This document shows, one piece after another, positions 25,878-34,421 of a stretch of DNA of 38,006 nt. Origin of the DNA: Fusobacteriaceae bacterium (GTDB lineage: Bacteria; Fusobacteriota; Fusobacteriia; Fusobacteriales; Fusobacteriaceae); the NCBI GenBank assembly GCA_031272775.1, contig JAISTB010000022.1:1-38006 (forward strand). Reading direction: 5' to 3'. The position numbers were made by a program, and so were the translations under genes. How positions within the stretch are numbered: the stretch's first letter is position 1; each line of letters starts with the position of its first letter. Under the pieces are notes generated by a model. The model was given only the letters and a program-made list of their open reading frames with translations, had not been told where the DNA came from and ran no database searches.

Positions 25878-26804
25878 TCATCTGAGACCGAAAAATTTGA
25901 CGTCCCGCAGGTAGTCGGGAATGGCTCTGTCCGACATCTGGAAGTATTCGTCCACCATTTCGGCGATGACTTCGTCGATCATGGTCTTGATGATGTCGAT
26001 CTTTTCCTTGCAGGCGTCGCGCCGGATATTGGCTTTTTTGATCTCCCGCTCGATTTTGGCGATATTGCGCTTGGCGGCGTCGATTTTCTTCAGTCCCCCG
26101 TCCAGCGTCACGCTTTCGTCATCGACGATGTCGAGACCGATCTTCCCCTGGAGGAAATTCTTCTCGTTTTCGCATTTTTCGAGCTCCGCCGAGGCTCTTG
26201 CCCGCTGGCCGTTGAGCTCTTCGAGCTGTCGCGAATAGATCTTGATGTTGTTCCGCTGGTTCGTGATCAACTCCCCGTAGCGCTCCCGCAGGCATTTCCA
26301 GTCGCTGTCCAGCGTGTCGATCATGGTCTCCAGCGTCGCGCCGCCGATCTGGTCGTCCCGGTTGCCCTTGACGGCCCCTTCGGCGTAGAAGGCGCATTCT
26401 TTGGCGTCTTCAATGATTTCGGTCTTGATTTGCTCGAGTTTTTCCTTGTGGGCCGTAAAAACCCGCTGAAAATCCTCCTGGGCCCGCTCCAGCATGTCGT
26501 CGATCTCGAGTTCTTTCAGTTTCAGCTCCGTCCGGAGGTCGCTGAGTTCGAGCTGCATGGTCATCCTGTCCATGGTCTTCACCGACGAGAGGTCCTTGCC
26601 CTGCATGTCCTCGATATTTTTCCGGATCATGCGCAACTCGGCCTCGTGCTCCAGTTTGATCTGCTCGAGGTTGTTTTCGATTTTCTTTTCTTTCTCGCTT
26701 TCGTATTCGGCGATTTTTTCGCACAGGGACTCAAATTTATCCGTCAGGGTATTCGTCATCTTGTACTCCCGTAAGAGGGTGTTGCCGGCAGAATTCGCAA
26801 CCAT
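25878..26804 (-). CDS. long coiled-coil protein of unknown function
   Basis: A protein of 308 residues from the ATG at 26804. It is nearly all charged heptad-rich helix, with two coiled-coil blocks (about 15-125 and 170-280), and it ends RAIPDYLRDVKFFGLR. No signal peptide, membrane helix or enzymatic motif is visible, so it is probably cytosolic and self-associating. The longer frame starting at 26861 has its ATG inside the -10 box of the promoter, so that start is unlikely. ATG 26810 has AGGAG only three bases away, whereas 26804 has it nine bases away. It is monocistronic. I do not recognise the family. Confidence 0.75.
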   Translation of the reverse strand: MVANSAGNTLLREYKMTNTLTDKFESLCEKIAEYESEKEKKIENNLEQIKLEHEAELRMIRKNIEDMQGKDLSSVKTMDRMTMQLELSDLRTELKLKELEIDDMLERAQEDFQRVFTAHKEKLEQIKTEIIEDAKECAFYAEGAVKGNRDDQIGGATLETMIDTLDSDWKCLRERYGELITNQRNNIKIYSRQLEELNGQRARASAELEKCENEKNFLQGKIGLDIVDDESVTLDGGLKKIDAAKRNIAKIEREIKKANIRRDACKEKIDIIKTMIDEVIAEMVDEYFQMSDRAIPDYLRDVKFFGLR

Positions 26805-26859
26805 ACGCATCTTCTCCTGTTTCAGATTATATTGTCCGGAAAGGGATTGTTCTGCTTTC

Positions 26860-26868
26860 ATTATATCA
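26860..26868 (-). promoter_or_regulatory. extended -10 promoter of the coiled-coil gene
   Basis: The minus strand reads TGATATAAT from 26868 to 26860, a textbook extended -10. No good -35 box is seen at 17 bp. Transcription should start near 26853, giving a leader of about 50 nt. Confidence 0.6.
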
Positions 26869-26918
26869 TATATGCCCCGCCCTTGTATACCCGAAAAAAA
26901 ACTTTTTTGACAGGAATC

Positions 26919-26960
26919 AAAAAGCCCGTATTTCCGGTCACAAAAAACGGGCTTCTTTTT
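26919..26960. terminator. bidirectional terminator at the end of the lysine operon
   Basis: A perfect eight-pair stem (26922-26929 with 26947-26954) flanked by A and T runs on both strands. On the minus strand it terminates the lysine operon, whose last stop is at 26988. Confidence 0.82.
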
Positions 26961-26987
26961 GACAAATACAAATTCGGTTCCGGACCG

Positions 26988-27323
26988 CTAGGGATGACTG
27001 ATCCGTTGAAATTCCTGGAAATCGCTGTTGAAAACGTTTTCCCAGTCTTTGTTGTAGCGGATGACGAGATCGGGGTTCGCCTGTTTCAGCGCGTCCAAAA
27101 CCCCGAGGGCCTGCTCTTTGGTGTCGGCGTTGAGCTCTACCCGCTCTTCCGCCGTCCGCAGGATGATCCGGTAGATTTCCGAGTAGCCCTTGCCGCAGCA
27201 GAGCCGGAAATTGACGCCCTCAACCTGCAAGTAGGCCCAGCGGATGTCCGACGCCCGATAGCGTTCCTTCCGGAATAAAGAGGAGTAGCTCAGTTCACCG
27301 TTTTCCACGATTATTTTTGCCAT
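26988..27323 (-). CDS. unknown 111-residue protein in the lysine operon
   Basis: A 111-residue protein that I do not recognise. The first 60 residues look like alternating beta strands (KIIVENGELSYSS, IRWAYLQVEGVNFRLCC, YRIILRT). A helix follows (TKEQALGVLDALKQANP), then a polar C terminus. This pattern resembles small PH-like or DUF beta-barrel domains, but that is only an impression. No signal peptide is present. It starts 34 bp after the aminotransferase gene with GAGGTG six bases upstream and is the last gene before the terminator, so it is co-expressed with lysine synthesis. Confidence 0.72.
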   Translation of the reverse strand: MAKIIVENGELSYSSLFRKERYRASDIRWAYLQVEGVNFRLCCGKGYSEIYRIILRTAEERVELNADTKEQALGVLDALKQANPDLVIRYNKDWENVFNSDFQEFQRISHP

Positions 27324-27357
27324 TTCATCACCTCGCTTTTTTTTTGTGGGAATGGCC

Positions 27358-28485
27358 TTACTTATAGTTTTTGATCCTCGCGACGGCCTCTTTGAGCCGC
27401 TCGACGCCTACGGTCAGCGACAGGCGGAAATATCCCTCGGATCCGAAGGCCTTTCCGGGCACCACCGCCACCTGGACCTGTTTCAGCAGATCGATCGCGA
27501 AATCCAGCGAATCTTTTCCGGACAGGTTTTCGTAATTGACGAAGAGGTAGAAGGCCCCCTCGCAGGGCACGACCTTGTAGCCCAGTTCCGTCAGGGCGGC
27601 CGTCATGTAGTCCACGCGCTTTTTGTACTCGGCCGCGAGCCAGGCGAGGTCGTCAAACTTCGTCAGGGCGATTTTCGCGGCTTCGAGGGAAATGGCGGCG
27701 GGGCTCCCCACCGTGAAGCCGGAGTTGTTGAGAAAATAGGGATAGAGTTCCTTGGGGCCGATCGTGTAGCCCATCCGCCAGCCGGTCATGGAGTGGGACT
27801 TGGAAAAGCCGTTGGTGATGATGAGCTTGTCCGCCACCTGCGGAAAGGCTCCGAAGGAAACGTAGTCCGTGTAGACGATCCGGTTGTAGATTTCGTCGGC
27901 CAGGATGAAGACGTCCTTGTCGGCGAGGTAATCGCAGATCGCTGAAATCTCTTCTCTGGACATCACGACGCCCGTGGGGTTGCAGGGATTGCAGAAGATG
28001 ACGGCCTTGGTCTTTTCGGTCATGGCCGCGGCGAGCAGCTCCGGCGTGATCTTGAATCCTGTCTTGGAGATATCCACGATCACGGGTTTCGCGAAGGACA
28101 TTTCCACCAGCGGCACATGGGCCGGGTAATAGGGCGCGAAGATGATAACTTCATCGCCCGGGTCAAGGATCGTCCGGACGGCGCAGGCAAGCGCTTCCGA
28201 GGACCCCGTATTCATGATGACGTTATCCCCCGTGTAGGCGGTCCCGAAATGCTTGTTGTAGGTTTCGGCCACCAATTTCCGGATTTCCATGCCGCCCCCG
28301 CTCGGCGGATATCCAAAATGGCCGCGCTCCACGAGTTTGACCGCTTCCATGACCAGTTCCCGCGGCGTGGCGATATCCGGGTCCCCGATCGTGAGGTTGA
28401 TGACGTCCTTGTAGTTGAGGCTTTCCTCAAAGATCTTCCGGATCAATGAGCGTTGCAGGTTTTGAATGGCGCTTGAGATTTTCAT
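27358..28485 (-). CDS. class I aminotransferase, probable N-acetyl-LL-diaminopimelate aminotransferase
   Basis: A 375-residue fold-type I PLP aminotransferase. NPCNPTG (166-172), LADEIYNRI and the lysine motif GFSKSHSMTGWRMG, with Lys229 forming the Schiff base, are all present, as is the tyrosine in the FAPYYP segment. Placement directly after dapH argues for the PatA role: transamination of N-acetyl-2-amino-6-oxopimelate with glutamate. By sequence alone, aspartate aminotransferase is also possible. It begins 36 bp after dapH. Confidence 0.88.
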   Translation of the reverse strand: MKISSAIQNLQRSLIRKIFEESLNYKDVINLTIGDPDIATPRELVMEAVKLVERGHFGYPPSGGGMEIRKLVAETYNKHFGTAYTGDNVIMNTGSSEALACAVRTILDPGDEVIIFAPYYPAHVPLVEMSFAKPVIVDISKTGFKITPELLAAAMTEKTKAVIFCNPCNPTGVVMSREEISAICDYLADKDVFILADEIYNRIVYTDYVSFGAFPQVADKLIITNGFSKSHSMTGWRMGYTIGPKELYPYFLNNSGFTVGSPAAISLEAAKIALTKFDDLAWLAAEYKKRVDYMTAALTELGYKVVPCEGAFYLFVNYENLSGKDSLDFAIDLLKQVQVAVVPGKAFGSEGYFRLSLTVGVERLKEAVARIKNYK

Positions 28486-28521
28486 TTTTTACATTCCCCC
28501 TTTATGCGTAATGGTTGTTGC

Positions 28522-29232
28522 TTACGAATTGCCGCGCAGGTCCTCGACGAGTTCCGTTTTGTCCTTGGTTTTCTGGTCCACGTCCTTGATGATTTTCGCG
28601 GGATTGCCGCCCACGACGGCCCCCGCGGGCACGTCTTCGAGCACGATGGCCCCCGCGCCTACGACCGCTCCTTCGCCGATCGACACCCCTTCGATGACGA
28701 CGGCGTTGGCGCCGATCAGGACATTGTCCCCCACGGTGACGGGCTTTGCCGACGGCGGTTCCACCACGCCCGCGAGGACTGCCCCCGCGCCGATGTGGCA
28801 ATGCTTGCCGACGATGGCCCGGCCGCCCAGGATGGCGCCCATATCGATCATGGTCCCTTCGCCGATTTCCGCGCCGATATTGATGACGGCCCCCATCATG
28901 ATCACGGCGTTTTTACCGATCGTGACCTTGTCGCGGATTACGGCCCCGGGCTCGATCCGCGCGTCAATGTAGCGCAGATCCAGAGTGGGCACGCCGGAAT
29001 TCCGCCGGTCGTTTTCCAGATAGGATTCCGTGATTTTTTCCTTGTAATCCGTCAAAACCCGGTCGATTTCCGTCGCTTCCCCCGCCAGGAACCAGGATCC
29101 GTCCCCTTTGAAGACTTTTGCGCTCGTCCGGAGCCCCGTCAGGTCACCGGCGATCCAAGCCTTGACCGGCGTCTTCCGGCTGGCGTTTTTGATAAAAGCG
29201 ATGATTTCCTCGGCCGTATTGAGATTTCCCAT
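28522..29232 (-). CDS. dapH: 2,3,4,5-tetrahydropyridine-2,6-dicarboxylate N-acetyltransferase
   Basis: A 236-residue acyltransferase that acetylates tetrahydrodipicolinate in the acetylase branch of lysine and DAP synthesis. An N-terminal DapH-specific domain (about 1-85) is followed by a left-handed beta helix of hexapeptide repeats (about 88-220, [20 protein letters not shown] and onward). The [17 protein letters not shown] and [17 protein letters not shown] ending are characteristic. This assigns the organism to the acetyl rather than the succinyl pathway. It lies 72 bp after dapB, the widest gap in the operon. Confidence 0.95.
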   Translation of the reverse strand: MGNLNTAEEIIAFIKNASRKTPVKAWIAGDLTGLRTSAKVFKGDGSWFLAGEATEIDRVLTDYKEKITESYLENDRRNSGVPTLDLRYIDARIEPGAVIRDKVTIGKNAVIMMGAVINIGAEIGEGTMIDMGAILGGRAIVGKHCHIGAGAVLAGVVEPPSAKPVTVGDNVLIGANAVVIEGVSIGEGAVVGAGAIVLEDVPAGAVVGGNPAKIIKDVDQKTKDKTELVEDLRGNS

Positions 29233-29304
29233 AATTCCTCCCTCTGAATGATCTTTATGAATCGCTATGTTCCGGGCGAATGGCCATTCGCCCCATGGTT
29301 TCCC

Positions 29305-30000
29305 TTAAATGATGTCTTCCATCGTGTAAAAACCGGCTTTTTTTTGGACCAGCAAGCGGGCCGCGGTTATGGCCCCCCGGACAAAGATGGCCTTTGAGGC
29401 CGCCGTATGCTTGAGTTCGATGATTTCGTCGTCCCCGCAGAAATAGACTGCGTGTTCTCCGGCGATGGTCCCGCCCCGAAGGGCGCTGACGCCGATTTCA
29501 TATTTTTCCCGTTTTTTGTTGCCCGCCCGGCCGTTGACTTGCGTGACCGCTTCGGGAATGGCGCTGGCGGCGGCTTCGGCCAGGGTCTTGGCCGTGCCGC
29601 TGGGGGCGTCCAGCTTCTTGTTGTGATGTTTTTCGACGATTTCAATATCGAAGGTCTCGTATAACAAGGGCGTTACGGCCTTGATCATTTTGACGAGAAT
29701 GTTGATCCCGAGGGAGACATTGGACGCCAAAAGAAGCGGAATCTTCCCGCCCGCTTGTTTCATGAGGGCAAGATCCTCCGCCGTATATCCCGTGGTCGCG
29801 ATCAAAAGCGGTATTTTACGCGTCGTCGCGAAGTCAAGGAGCTTCGGTATCCTCGAAAAATGCGAAAAACTGATGATGACGTCTCCGGTCTCGGACGTCA
29901 GCTCGTCGGCAAAGCCCGCGACTTTGAGGTCGCGGCTTTCCTCAAGGGCTTTTTTCAAAAGGCCGGACATGGTTCCGGTGCCGTGGATGATGACTTTCAT
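29305..30000 (-). CDS. dapB: 4-hydroxy-tetrahydrodipicolinate reductase
   Basis: A 231-residue NAD(P)H-dependent reductase acting after DapA. It has a short N-terminal Rossmann motif (IHGTGTMSG), a TTGYTAEDL cofactor loop, and the family signature EKHHNKKLDAPSGTA with the catalytic His and Lys residues. It is somewhat shorter than the 250-270 residue proteobacterial enzymes, as in many Clostridia. Its ATG overlaps the dapA stop by four bases. Confidence 0.95.
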   Translation of the reverse strand: MKVIIHGTGTMSGLLKKALEESRDLKVAGFADELTSETGDVIISFSHFSRIPKLLDFATTRKIPLLIATTGYTAEDLALMKQAGGKIPLLLASNVSLGINILVKMIKAVTPLLYETFDIEIVEKHHNKKLDAPSGTAKTLAEAAASAIPEAVTQVNGRAGNKKREKYEIGVSALRGGTIAGEHAVYFCGDDEIIELKHTAASKAIFVRGAITAARLLVQKKAGFYTMEDII

Positions 30001-30878
30001 AGGCGGATTCCCAACTTTTCCATCAGCGTTTTCAGGATTTCGAGATTTTTTTCCTCGATGGGTCCCAGAGGCGACCGGCCCGGGCCAACATTGAAGCCGA
30101 GGAGATTGAGGGCCGCCTTGACCGGAACGGGATTGACCTCGTAAAAGAGGGCGTTCATCAGCGGCAGATACTTGAGCTGGATCTCCCGGGCCCTGGCGTA
30201 GTCGTTGTTGAGAGCGGCCACAGCCATTTCGTGGGTTTCAAAGGGAATGAGGTTCGCCGATACGGAAATCACTCCTTTGCCGCCCAGGGAAATGACCGGC
30301 AGGACCACGTCGTCGTTGCCCGAGTAAATGTCAAACTTCGGGATTTCCGCGGCGATCTGCGCCGTATAGGACAGATTTCCCGTGGCGTCTTTTACGCCGG
30401 TTATTGTATCGATTTGGGACATTTTTTTCAATAACGGAACAGATAAATTGACGCCGGTCCGCCCGGGCACCGTGTAAATAATAATCGGGATCGAAACGGA
30501 CGCCGCGATGGCCTTGTAATAGCCGTAAATACCGTTGTCGTTTCCTTTGTTGTAATAGGGCGTCACGACCAGTAACGCATCCACGCCGCATTTTTCCGCT
30601 TCTCTGCTGATTTTGACCGCATGTTCGGTGTCGTTGGTGCCCGATCCCGCGATAACGGGGACTTTGCCGCCCACGCGGGCCTTCACGAAGCGCAGGGCCT
30701 CGACTTTTTCCTCGTCGGTGAGCGTCGGACTCTCCCCCGTCGTGCCGTTTATGATAAAGGCGTCGGTTTTGTTTTTCAGGTGAAAATCGACGAGCCTCCC
30801 GTAGACCTCGTAATCGATGTTGTTATTTTTGTCAAAGGGCGTTGCCAGAGCCACGCCGGATCCTGTAAAAATAGCCAT
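29997..30878 (-). CDS. dapA: 4-hydroxy-tetrahydrodipicolinate synthase
   Basis: A 293-residue TIM-barrel aldolase that condenses pyruvate with aspartate semialdehyde. Catalytic residues can be placed: Lys163 in TGVKDATG for the Schiff base, Tyr135 and Arg140 in IIIYTVPGRTG, and Thr46/Thr47 in NGTTGES. It lies 10 bp after asd and is coupled to dapB by an ATGA overlap. Confidence 0.97.
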   Translation of the reverse strand: MAIFTGSGVALATPFDKNNNIDYEVYGRLVDFHLKNKTDAFIINGTTGESPTLTDEEKVEALRFVKARVGGKVPVIAGSGTNDTEHAVKISREAEKCGVDALLVVTPYYNKGNDNGIYGYYKAIAASVSIPIIIYTVPGRTGVNLSVPLLKKMSQIDTITGVKDATGNLSYTAQIAAEIPKFDIYSGNDDVVLPVISLGGKGVISVSANLIPFETHEMAVAALNNDYARAREIQLKYLPLMNALFYEVNPVPVKAALNLLGFNVGPGRSPLGPIEEKNLEILKTLMEKLGIRL

Positions 30879-30888
30879 TTTTCCTCCT

Positions 30889-31872
30889 TTAAGCCTGATG
30901 CGTAAAGAGTTCCGCGATCTGGATCGTGTTGGTGGCCGCCCCTTTGCGGATGTTATCGGCCACGGTCCAGAAATTGACGCTGTTTTTGGCGCTGAAATCC
31001 CGCCGGATCCGGCCTACAAGGACGAGATCCTGACCCGAGGCTTCCGTAGCCAGAGGATATTTGTTTTGCTGCGGATCGTCGACGAGGATAAGGCCCGGGG
31101 CATCCTCAAAGGCCTTTCTGACGTCGGCAAGCTCATAATCACGTTCAAGCTCCGCTGTAATGGAGATGGAATGGGCGTTGACGACCGGAACCCGCACACA
31201 GGTCGCGGTAATCGGGAGATCGGGGATCCCCAGAATTTTTCTCGTCTCGTTGACCATCTTCATTTCCTCTTTCGTATAGCCGTTTTCGAGGAAGACGTCG
31301 ATATGCGGCAGCGCATTATTGACGATCGGATGGGGGAATTTCTGCGGGGGATTTCCTTTAAGCCCCTCTTCGAGGTCGGCGATTCCTTTCATGCCGGCCC
31401 CCGATACCGCCTGGTAGGTATTGTAAATCACGCGTTTCAGGCCGTATTTTTTGTGGAGGACATCCAGCGCTTCCACGCATTGGATCGTGGAGCAGTTGGG
31501 GTTCGCGATAATATTGTGGTTTTTGAAGGCGGCCTCCGGATTGACTTCCGGAACCACCAGAGGAACGCTTTCGTCCATGCGCCAGGCCGATGAGTTGTCG
31601 ACGACAAGGCAGCCCTTTTCGGCGGCGATGGGGGCGAATTTGCGGCTGACGTCGGCGCCCGCCGAGAAGAGGGCGATGTCTATCCCCCGGTCAAAACTTG
31701 TTTCCGTCAGTTCCTCGACGACATAGTCCTTTCCCTGGTAATTGACGGTTTTTCCGGCGCTTTTTTTCGAGGCGAACAAAAAGAGTTCGTCGTAAGGGAA
31801 TTTCCTCTCGGCCAGCACCTTGAGGAACGTGGTCCCCACTAGGCCTGTCGCGCCCGCGATTGCTAATTTCAT
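30889..31872 (-). CDS. asd: aspartate-semialdehyde dehydrogenase
   Basis: A 327-residue NADPH-dependent enzyme that reduces aspartyl phosphate to the semialdehyde. GATGLVG (7-13) binds the cofactor, and NPNCSTIQ carries the catalytic Cys127. The substrate-binding histidine lies in the RVPVVNAHSISI segment. It is 19 bp after lysC and 10 bp before dapA. Confidence 0.97.
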   Translation of the reverse strand: MKLAIAGATGLVGTTFLKVLAERKFPYDELFLFASKKSAGKTVNYQGKDYVVEELTETSFDRGIDIALFSAGADVSRKFAPIAAEKGCLVVDNSSAWRMDESVPLVVPEVNPEAAFKNHNIIANPNCSTIQCVEALDVLHKKYGLKRVIYNTYQAVSGAGMKGIADLEEGLKGNPPQKFPHPIVNNALPHIDVFLENGYTKEEMKMVNETRKILGIPDLPITATCVRVPVVNAHSISITAELERDYELADVRKAFEDAPGLILVDDPQQNKYPLATEASGQDLVLVGRIRRDFSAKNSVNFWTVADNIRKGAATNTIQIAELFTHQA

Positions 31873-31891
31873 GATATTTCCTCCCGGATTT

Positions 31892-33097
31892 TTATAAATT
31901 AAAGGCCTTGGCCGTCACCTGGACGGCCTTGTTGAGATTCTCTCTGTCAATGCTGCATGAAATGCTGATTTCGGAGGTCGTGACCTGGTAAAAATTCACG
32001 CCCGCCGCGCTGAGGGCCGAAAAGAACCTGCTCGCTACGCCGGTGCTGTTGGCCATGCCTACGCCCACGACGGAGATCATGCCGAGGTTGTCCGCGAAGG
32101 AGACCGTGGCCCGGGGCAGGTCTTTTTTGAGCTTTTCCACGGCCTGGTCCAGGAGATACTTCTCGTTGACGGCCACGCTGAACGAAAGTTCCAGAATATT
32201 GTCCTTGGTGATATTTTGCGTGATCATGTTGATGTTGATCCCCGCTTCCGTCGTGATGTCGAAGATCTTCGCGATCGTCTGGACGGAATAGGCCACGTTG
32301 GAGATGCTCGCGACCAGAATTTCCTTTGTGACGCTGATGCCGGTGATGAGTTTGTCCTCAAGCCCGTATCCTTTTTCCATGATATATGTTCCTCCGCTTT
32401 CACTGAGACTTTTTCCTACGTAAATGATGACCCCGTATTTTTTCCCGATCTCCACGGCCCGCGTTTCCATGACGCCCGCACCCAAAAGGGCCATTTCCAT
32501 CATTTCCTCATAGGAAATGTGGGAAAGGGGTTTGGCGTCGGGGTAAATCCTGGGATCCACGCTGTAGATCCCGTCGACGTCGGTGTAAATCCGGCATTCG
32601 CAGCGCAGGCTGGCGGCCAGGGCCACGGCCGACGTATCGGAACCGCCGCGACCCAGGGTCGTGATGTCCCCCGCTTCGTTTATGCCCTGAAAGCCCGCCA
32701 CCAGGACGACTTTGCCCTCGGCGAGATGGCGCTCAATCTTCTCGACGCCGATATTTTTGATTTTGCTCTTCGTGTGGATGCCGGTCGTTTCCACCTGGGC
32801 CTGATAGCCCGTCAGGGAAATGGCCGGCTGGCCTTTTTCGATCAAGGCGATGGCGAGATAGGCGATGGTCTGCTGTTCGCCGGTGGAGAGCAGCGAGTCC
32901 AGTTCGCGCTGGTCGGGAACCGGGGAAAATTCTTTGGCGCGAGCGATGAGCTCGTCCGTGGTTTTCCCCATGGCCGAGGCCACCACGACAATTTCGTCAC
33001 TGCTTTCTTTCTTGAGACGGATGATGTACTCCGCGATGCTTTTGATTTTCTCCGGCGTGGCGACGCTAGTCCCGCCGTACTTCAAGACTACTCTCAT
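31892..33097 (-). CDS. lysC: aspartate kinase
   Basis: A 401-residue kinase catalysing the first step of the aspartate family pathway. The N-terminal KYGGTSVATPEKI (6-18) binds ATP and aspartate, and GRGGSDTSAVALA and the YTDVDGIYSVDPR block complete the kinase domain. Two ACT domains in the C-terminal third (including IDITTEAGINI-type sequence, and VGVGMANSTGVASRFF) imply allosteric feedback. There is no homoserine dehydrogenase fusion. GGAGG lies four bases from the ATG. A lysine riboswitch in the leader suggests the lysine-responsive isozyme. Confidence 0.97.
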   Translation of the reverse strand: MRVVLKYGGTSVATPEKIKSIAEYIIRLKKESSDEIVVVASAMGKTTDELIARAKEFSPVPDQRELDSLLSTGEQQTIAYLAIALIEKGQPAISLTGYQAQVETTGIHTKSKIKNIGVEKIERHLAEGKVVLVAGFQGINEAGDITTLGRGGSDTSAVALAASLRCECRIYTDVDGIYSVDPRIYPDAKPLSHISYEEMMEMALLGAGVMETRAVEIGKKYGVIIYVGKSLSESGGTYIMEKGYGLEDKLITGISVTKEILVASISNVAYSVQTIAKIFDITTEAGININMITQNITKDNILELSFSVAVNEKYLLDQAVEKLKKDLPRATVSFADNLGMISVVGVGMANSTGVASRFFSALSAAGVNFYQVTTSEISISCSIDRENLNKAVQVTAKAFNL

Positions 33098-33147
33098 GGA
33101 TCCTCCGTTTTTTGACAGGCCCCGGTCGGTTTTTTCCTATTTGTAAC

Positions 33148-33172
33148 AAAAAACCGGCCCACTTTCCGCCGG
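33148..33172 (-). terminator. riboswitch-controlled intrinsic terminator before lysC
   Basis: On the minus strand CCGGC (33172-33168) pairs with GCCGG (33158-33154) and six T follow (33153-33148). It is 48 bp after the lysine aptamer and 50 bp before lysC. A second possible helix further downstream pairs the T run with an A run at 33129-33136, overlapping this hairpin. Confidence 0.78.
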
Positions 33173-33220
33173 TAGTCAATCATAATCAAAACAAGTTGAT
33201 TTTTGAGCATAATATTCACC

Positions 33221-33393
33221 ACAGAAAGCGCAACATTGAGGAGCCTCAATGACAGTGACGCGGATATTGTCCGCATCCCCAATTCCGAAGCCGGATCAGG
33301 CCCCGCAATTTCGGCAACTCTCCCTTTTTCGCCCCTTCTCCGCCCTGATCCGGGCTCCCGGTGGATACTCTTTAGAATTGCACCTCAGTCTGT
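33221..33393 (-). promoter_or_regulatory. lysine riboswitch (L box)
   Basis: The minus strand carries the conserved L-box elements in order: a P1 arm ACAGA (33393-33389), GAGGTGC (33386-33380), AGAGTAT (33371-33365), GGGAGAGTTGCCGAA (33324-33310), several hairpin arms and a closing TCTGT (33225-33221). The same motifs occur in the Bacillus lysC leader. Length, about 173 nt, is normal for the lysine aptamer. It lies between a promoter and a terminator upstream of lysC. Lysine binding should favour termination and shut off the operon. Confidence 0.92.
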
Positions 33394-33403
33394 TTTCGAT
33401 TGT

Positions 33404-33414
33404 ATTATATTATA
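33404..33414 (-). promoter_or_regulatory. -10 region of the lysine operon promoter
   Basis: Two overlapping TATAAT hexamers on the minus strand (33414-33409 and 33409-33404). The -35 match is poor. Transcription would start near 33397, just before the riboswitch P1 arm. Confidence 0.6.
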
Positions 33415-33530
33415 GCAAAGAAGGCGCCGAAAATTAAAATATATTTTTTGAATGTATATCACCCGTATAATATATTCCATATATCTTTGCGGAAAATTGT
33501 GTTTTTTTTTCTCCTAACCGGGAAAAAAGG

Positions 33531-33559
33531 TTTACATAAGGGGAAAAATCCGCTATAAT
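33531..33559 (+). promoter_or_regulatory. promoter of the YdcF/AmmeMemoRadiSam operon
   Basis: TTTACA (33531-33536), 17 bp, consensus TATAAT (33554-33559), about 60 bp upstream of the first gene. The stretch between here and the lysine promoter (33415-33530) is AT-rich and shows nothing else. Confidence 0.8.
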
Positions 33560-33620
33560 TTTCATAAGAACAAAACGCGCCGCGGGGCGCGAAAAGAAAA
33601 ATCGAAAGGCGGCGACAGGC

Positions 33621-34385
33621 ATGTACAGATACCGGCAAAAAACTCCCGGCAAATTTTCCTTCTTCATCGGCGTCCTCCTGATCATTTGGGCGGTGATCAT
33701 CCAGCTCAATTCCAATTTCAATATCGGTTACCCCATGATGATGGCCCTGGGTCTCGTCATCATGGCCTGGGGGCGCTTACGGGCGCGTCTTCCCCTTGCG
33801 GTCCGGCTTCCGGTCTATGCGGCGGGGGCCCTGGCGCTGGGCGCCATGCTCTTCTTGTTTCTCTACGGGAAAAAAGACACGGCGGATTTCCATGAAAAGG
33901 CCCTGATCGTCCTCGGGGCGGGGATCCGGGGAGACAAGCCCTCCCGCAACCTCCTGGGGCGGCTCGATTGCGCCCTTTCCTACCTCGAACGGAACCCCGG
34001 CGCCGTCGTCATTGTCTCGGGCGGGCAGGGCGAAGACGAGGACTATACGGAAGCCGAAATCATGAAGCGTTGGCTCGTGAATCACGGCGTCGCCGAAGAC
34101 CGCGTTTATAAAGAAGAGCGGGCCGCAAGCACCGCGGAGAATTTCCGCTATTCCAAAGAAATCCTTGACAATCTTTATCCGGAATCATGGACGGCTGCCT
34201 TTGTGACCTCCGAATACCATATGTTCCGTTCGGCCCAAATCGCCGGGAGACAGGGCATTACCGTCAGCCGTTACGGCGCGCCCCTTGCCTGGTATCTCTA
34301 TCCGGCCGCCTATTTACGAGAAACCCTTGCCTGTGCGTATAGCTTGATTTTCAAAAAGAAATCCGTGACCGCAAAGGACGAATGA
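33621..34385 (+). CDS. YdcF/SanA-family DUF218 membrane protein
   Basis: A 254-residue protein with two or three membrane helices in the first 85 residues, then a DUF218 domain (about 90-230). The domain shows ALIVLGAGIRGDKPS, VVIVSGGQGEDEDYTEAEIM, EERAASTAENFRYSKEIL and VTSEYHMFRS, the pattern of YdcF, SanA and ElyC proteins linked to envelope functions. The exact reaction of this family is unclear. It is first in the operon, 36 bp before the AmmeMemoRadiSam gene. The ATG has AAAGGCGG upstream. Confidence 0.88.
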   Translation: MYRYRQKTPGKFSFFIGVLLIIWAVIIQLNSNFNIGYPMMMALGLVIMAWGRLRARLPLAVRLPVYAAGALALGAMLFLFLYGKKDTADFHEKALIVLGAGIRGDKPSRNLLGRLDCALSYLERNPGAVVIVSGGQGEDEDYTEAEIMKRWLVNHGVAEDRVYKEERAASTAENFRYSKEILDNLYPESWTAAFVTSEYHMFRSAQIAGRQGITVSRYGAPLAWYLYPAAYLRETLACAYSLIFKKKSVTAKDE

Positions 34386-34421
34386 CTTTCGTCCCACTCG
34401 GACACAAGGAGGCGTATCATC

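Noticed and set aside
33434-33721. 95-codon minus-strand frame
   Set aside because: It spans the YdcF promoter and the 5' end of that gene in antisense and has no family features.
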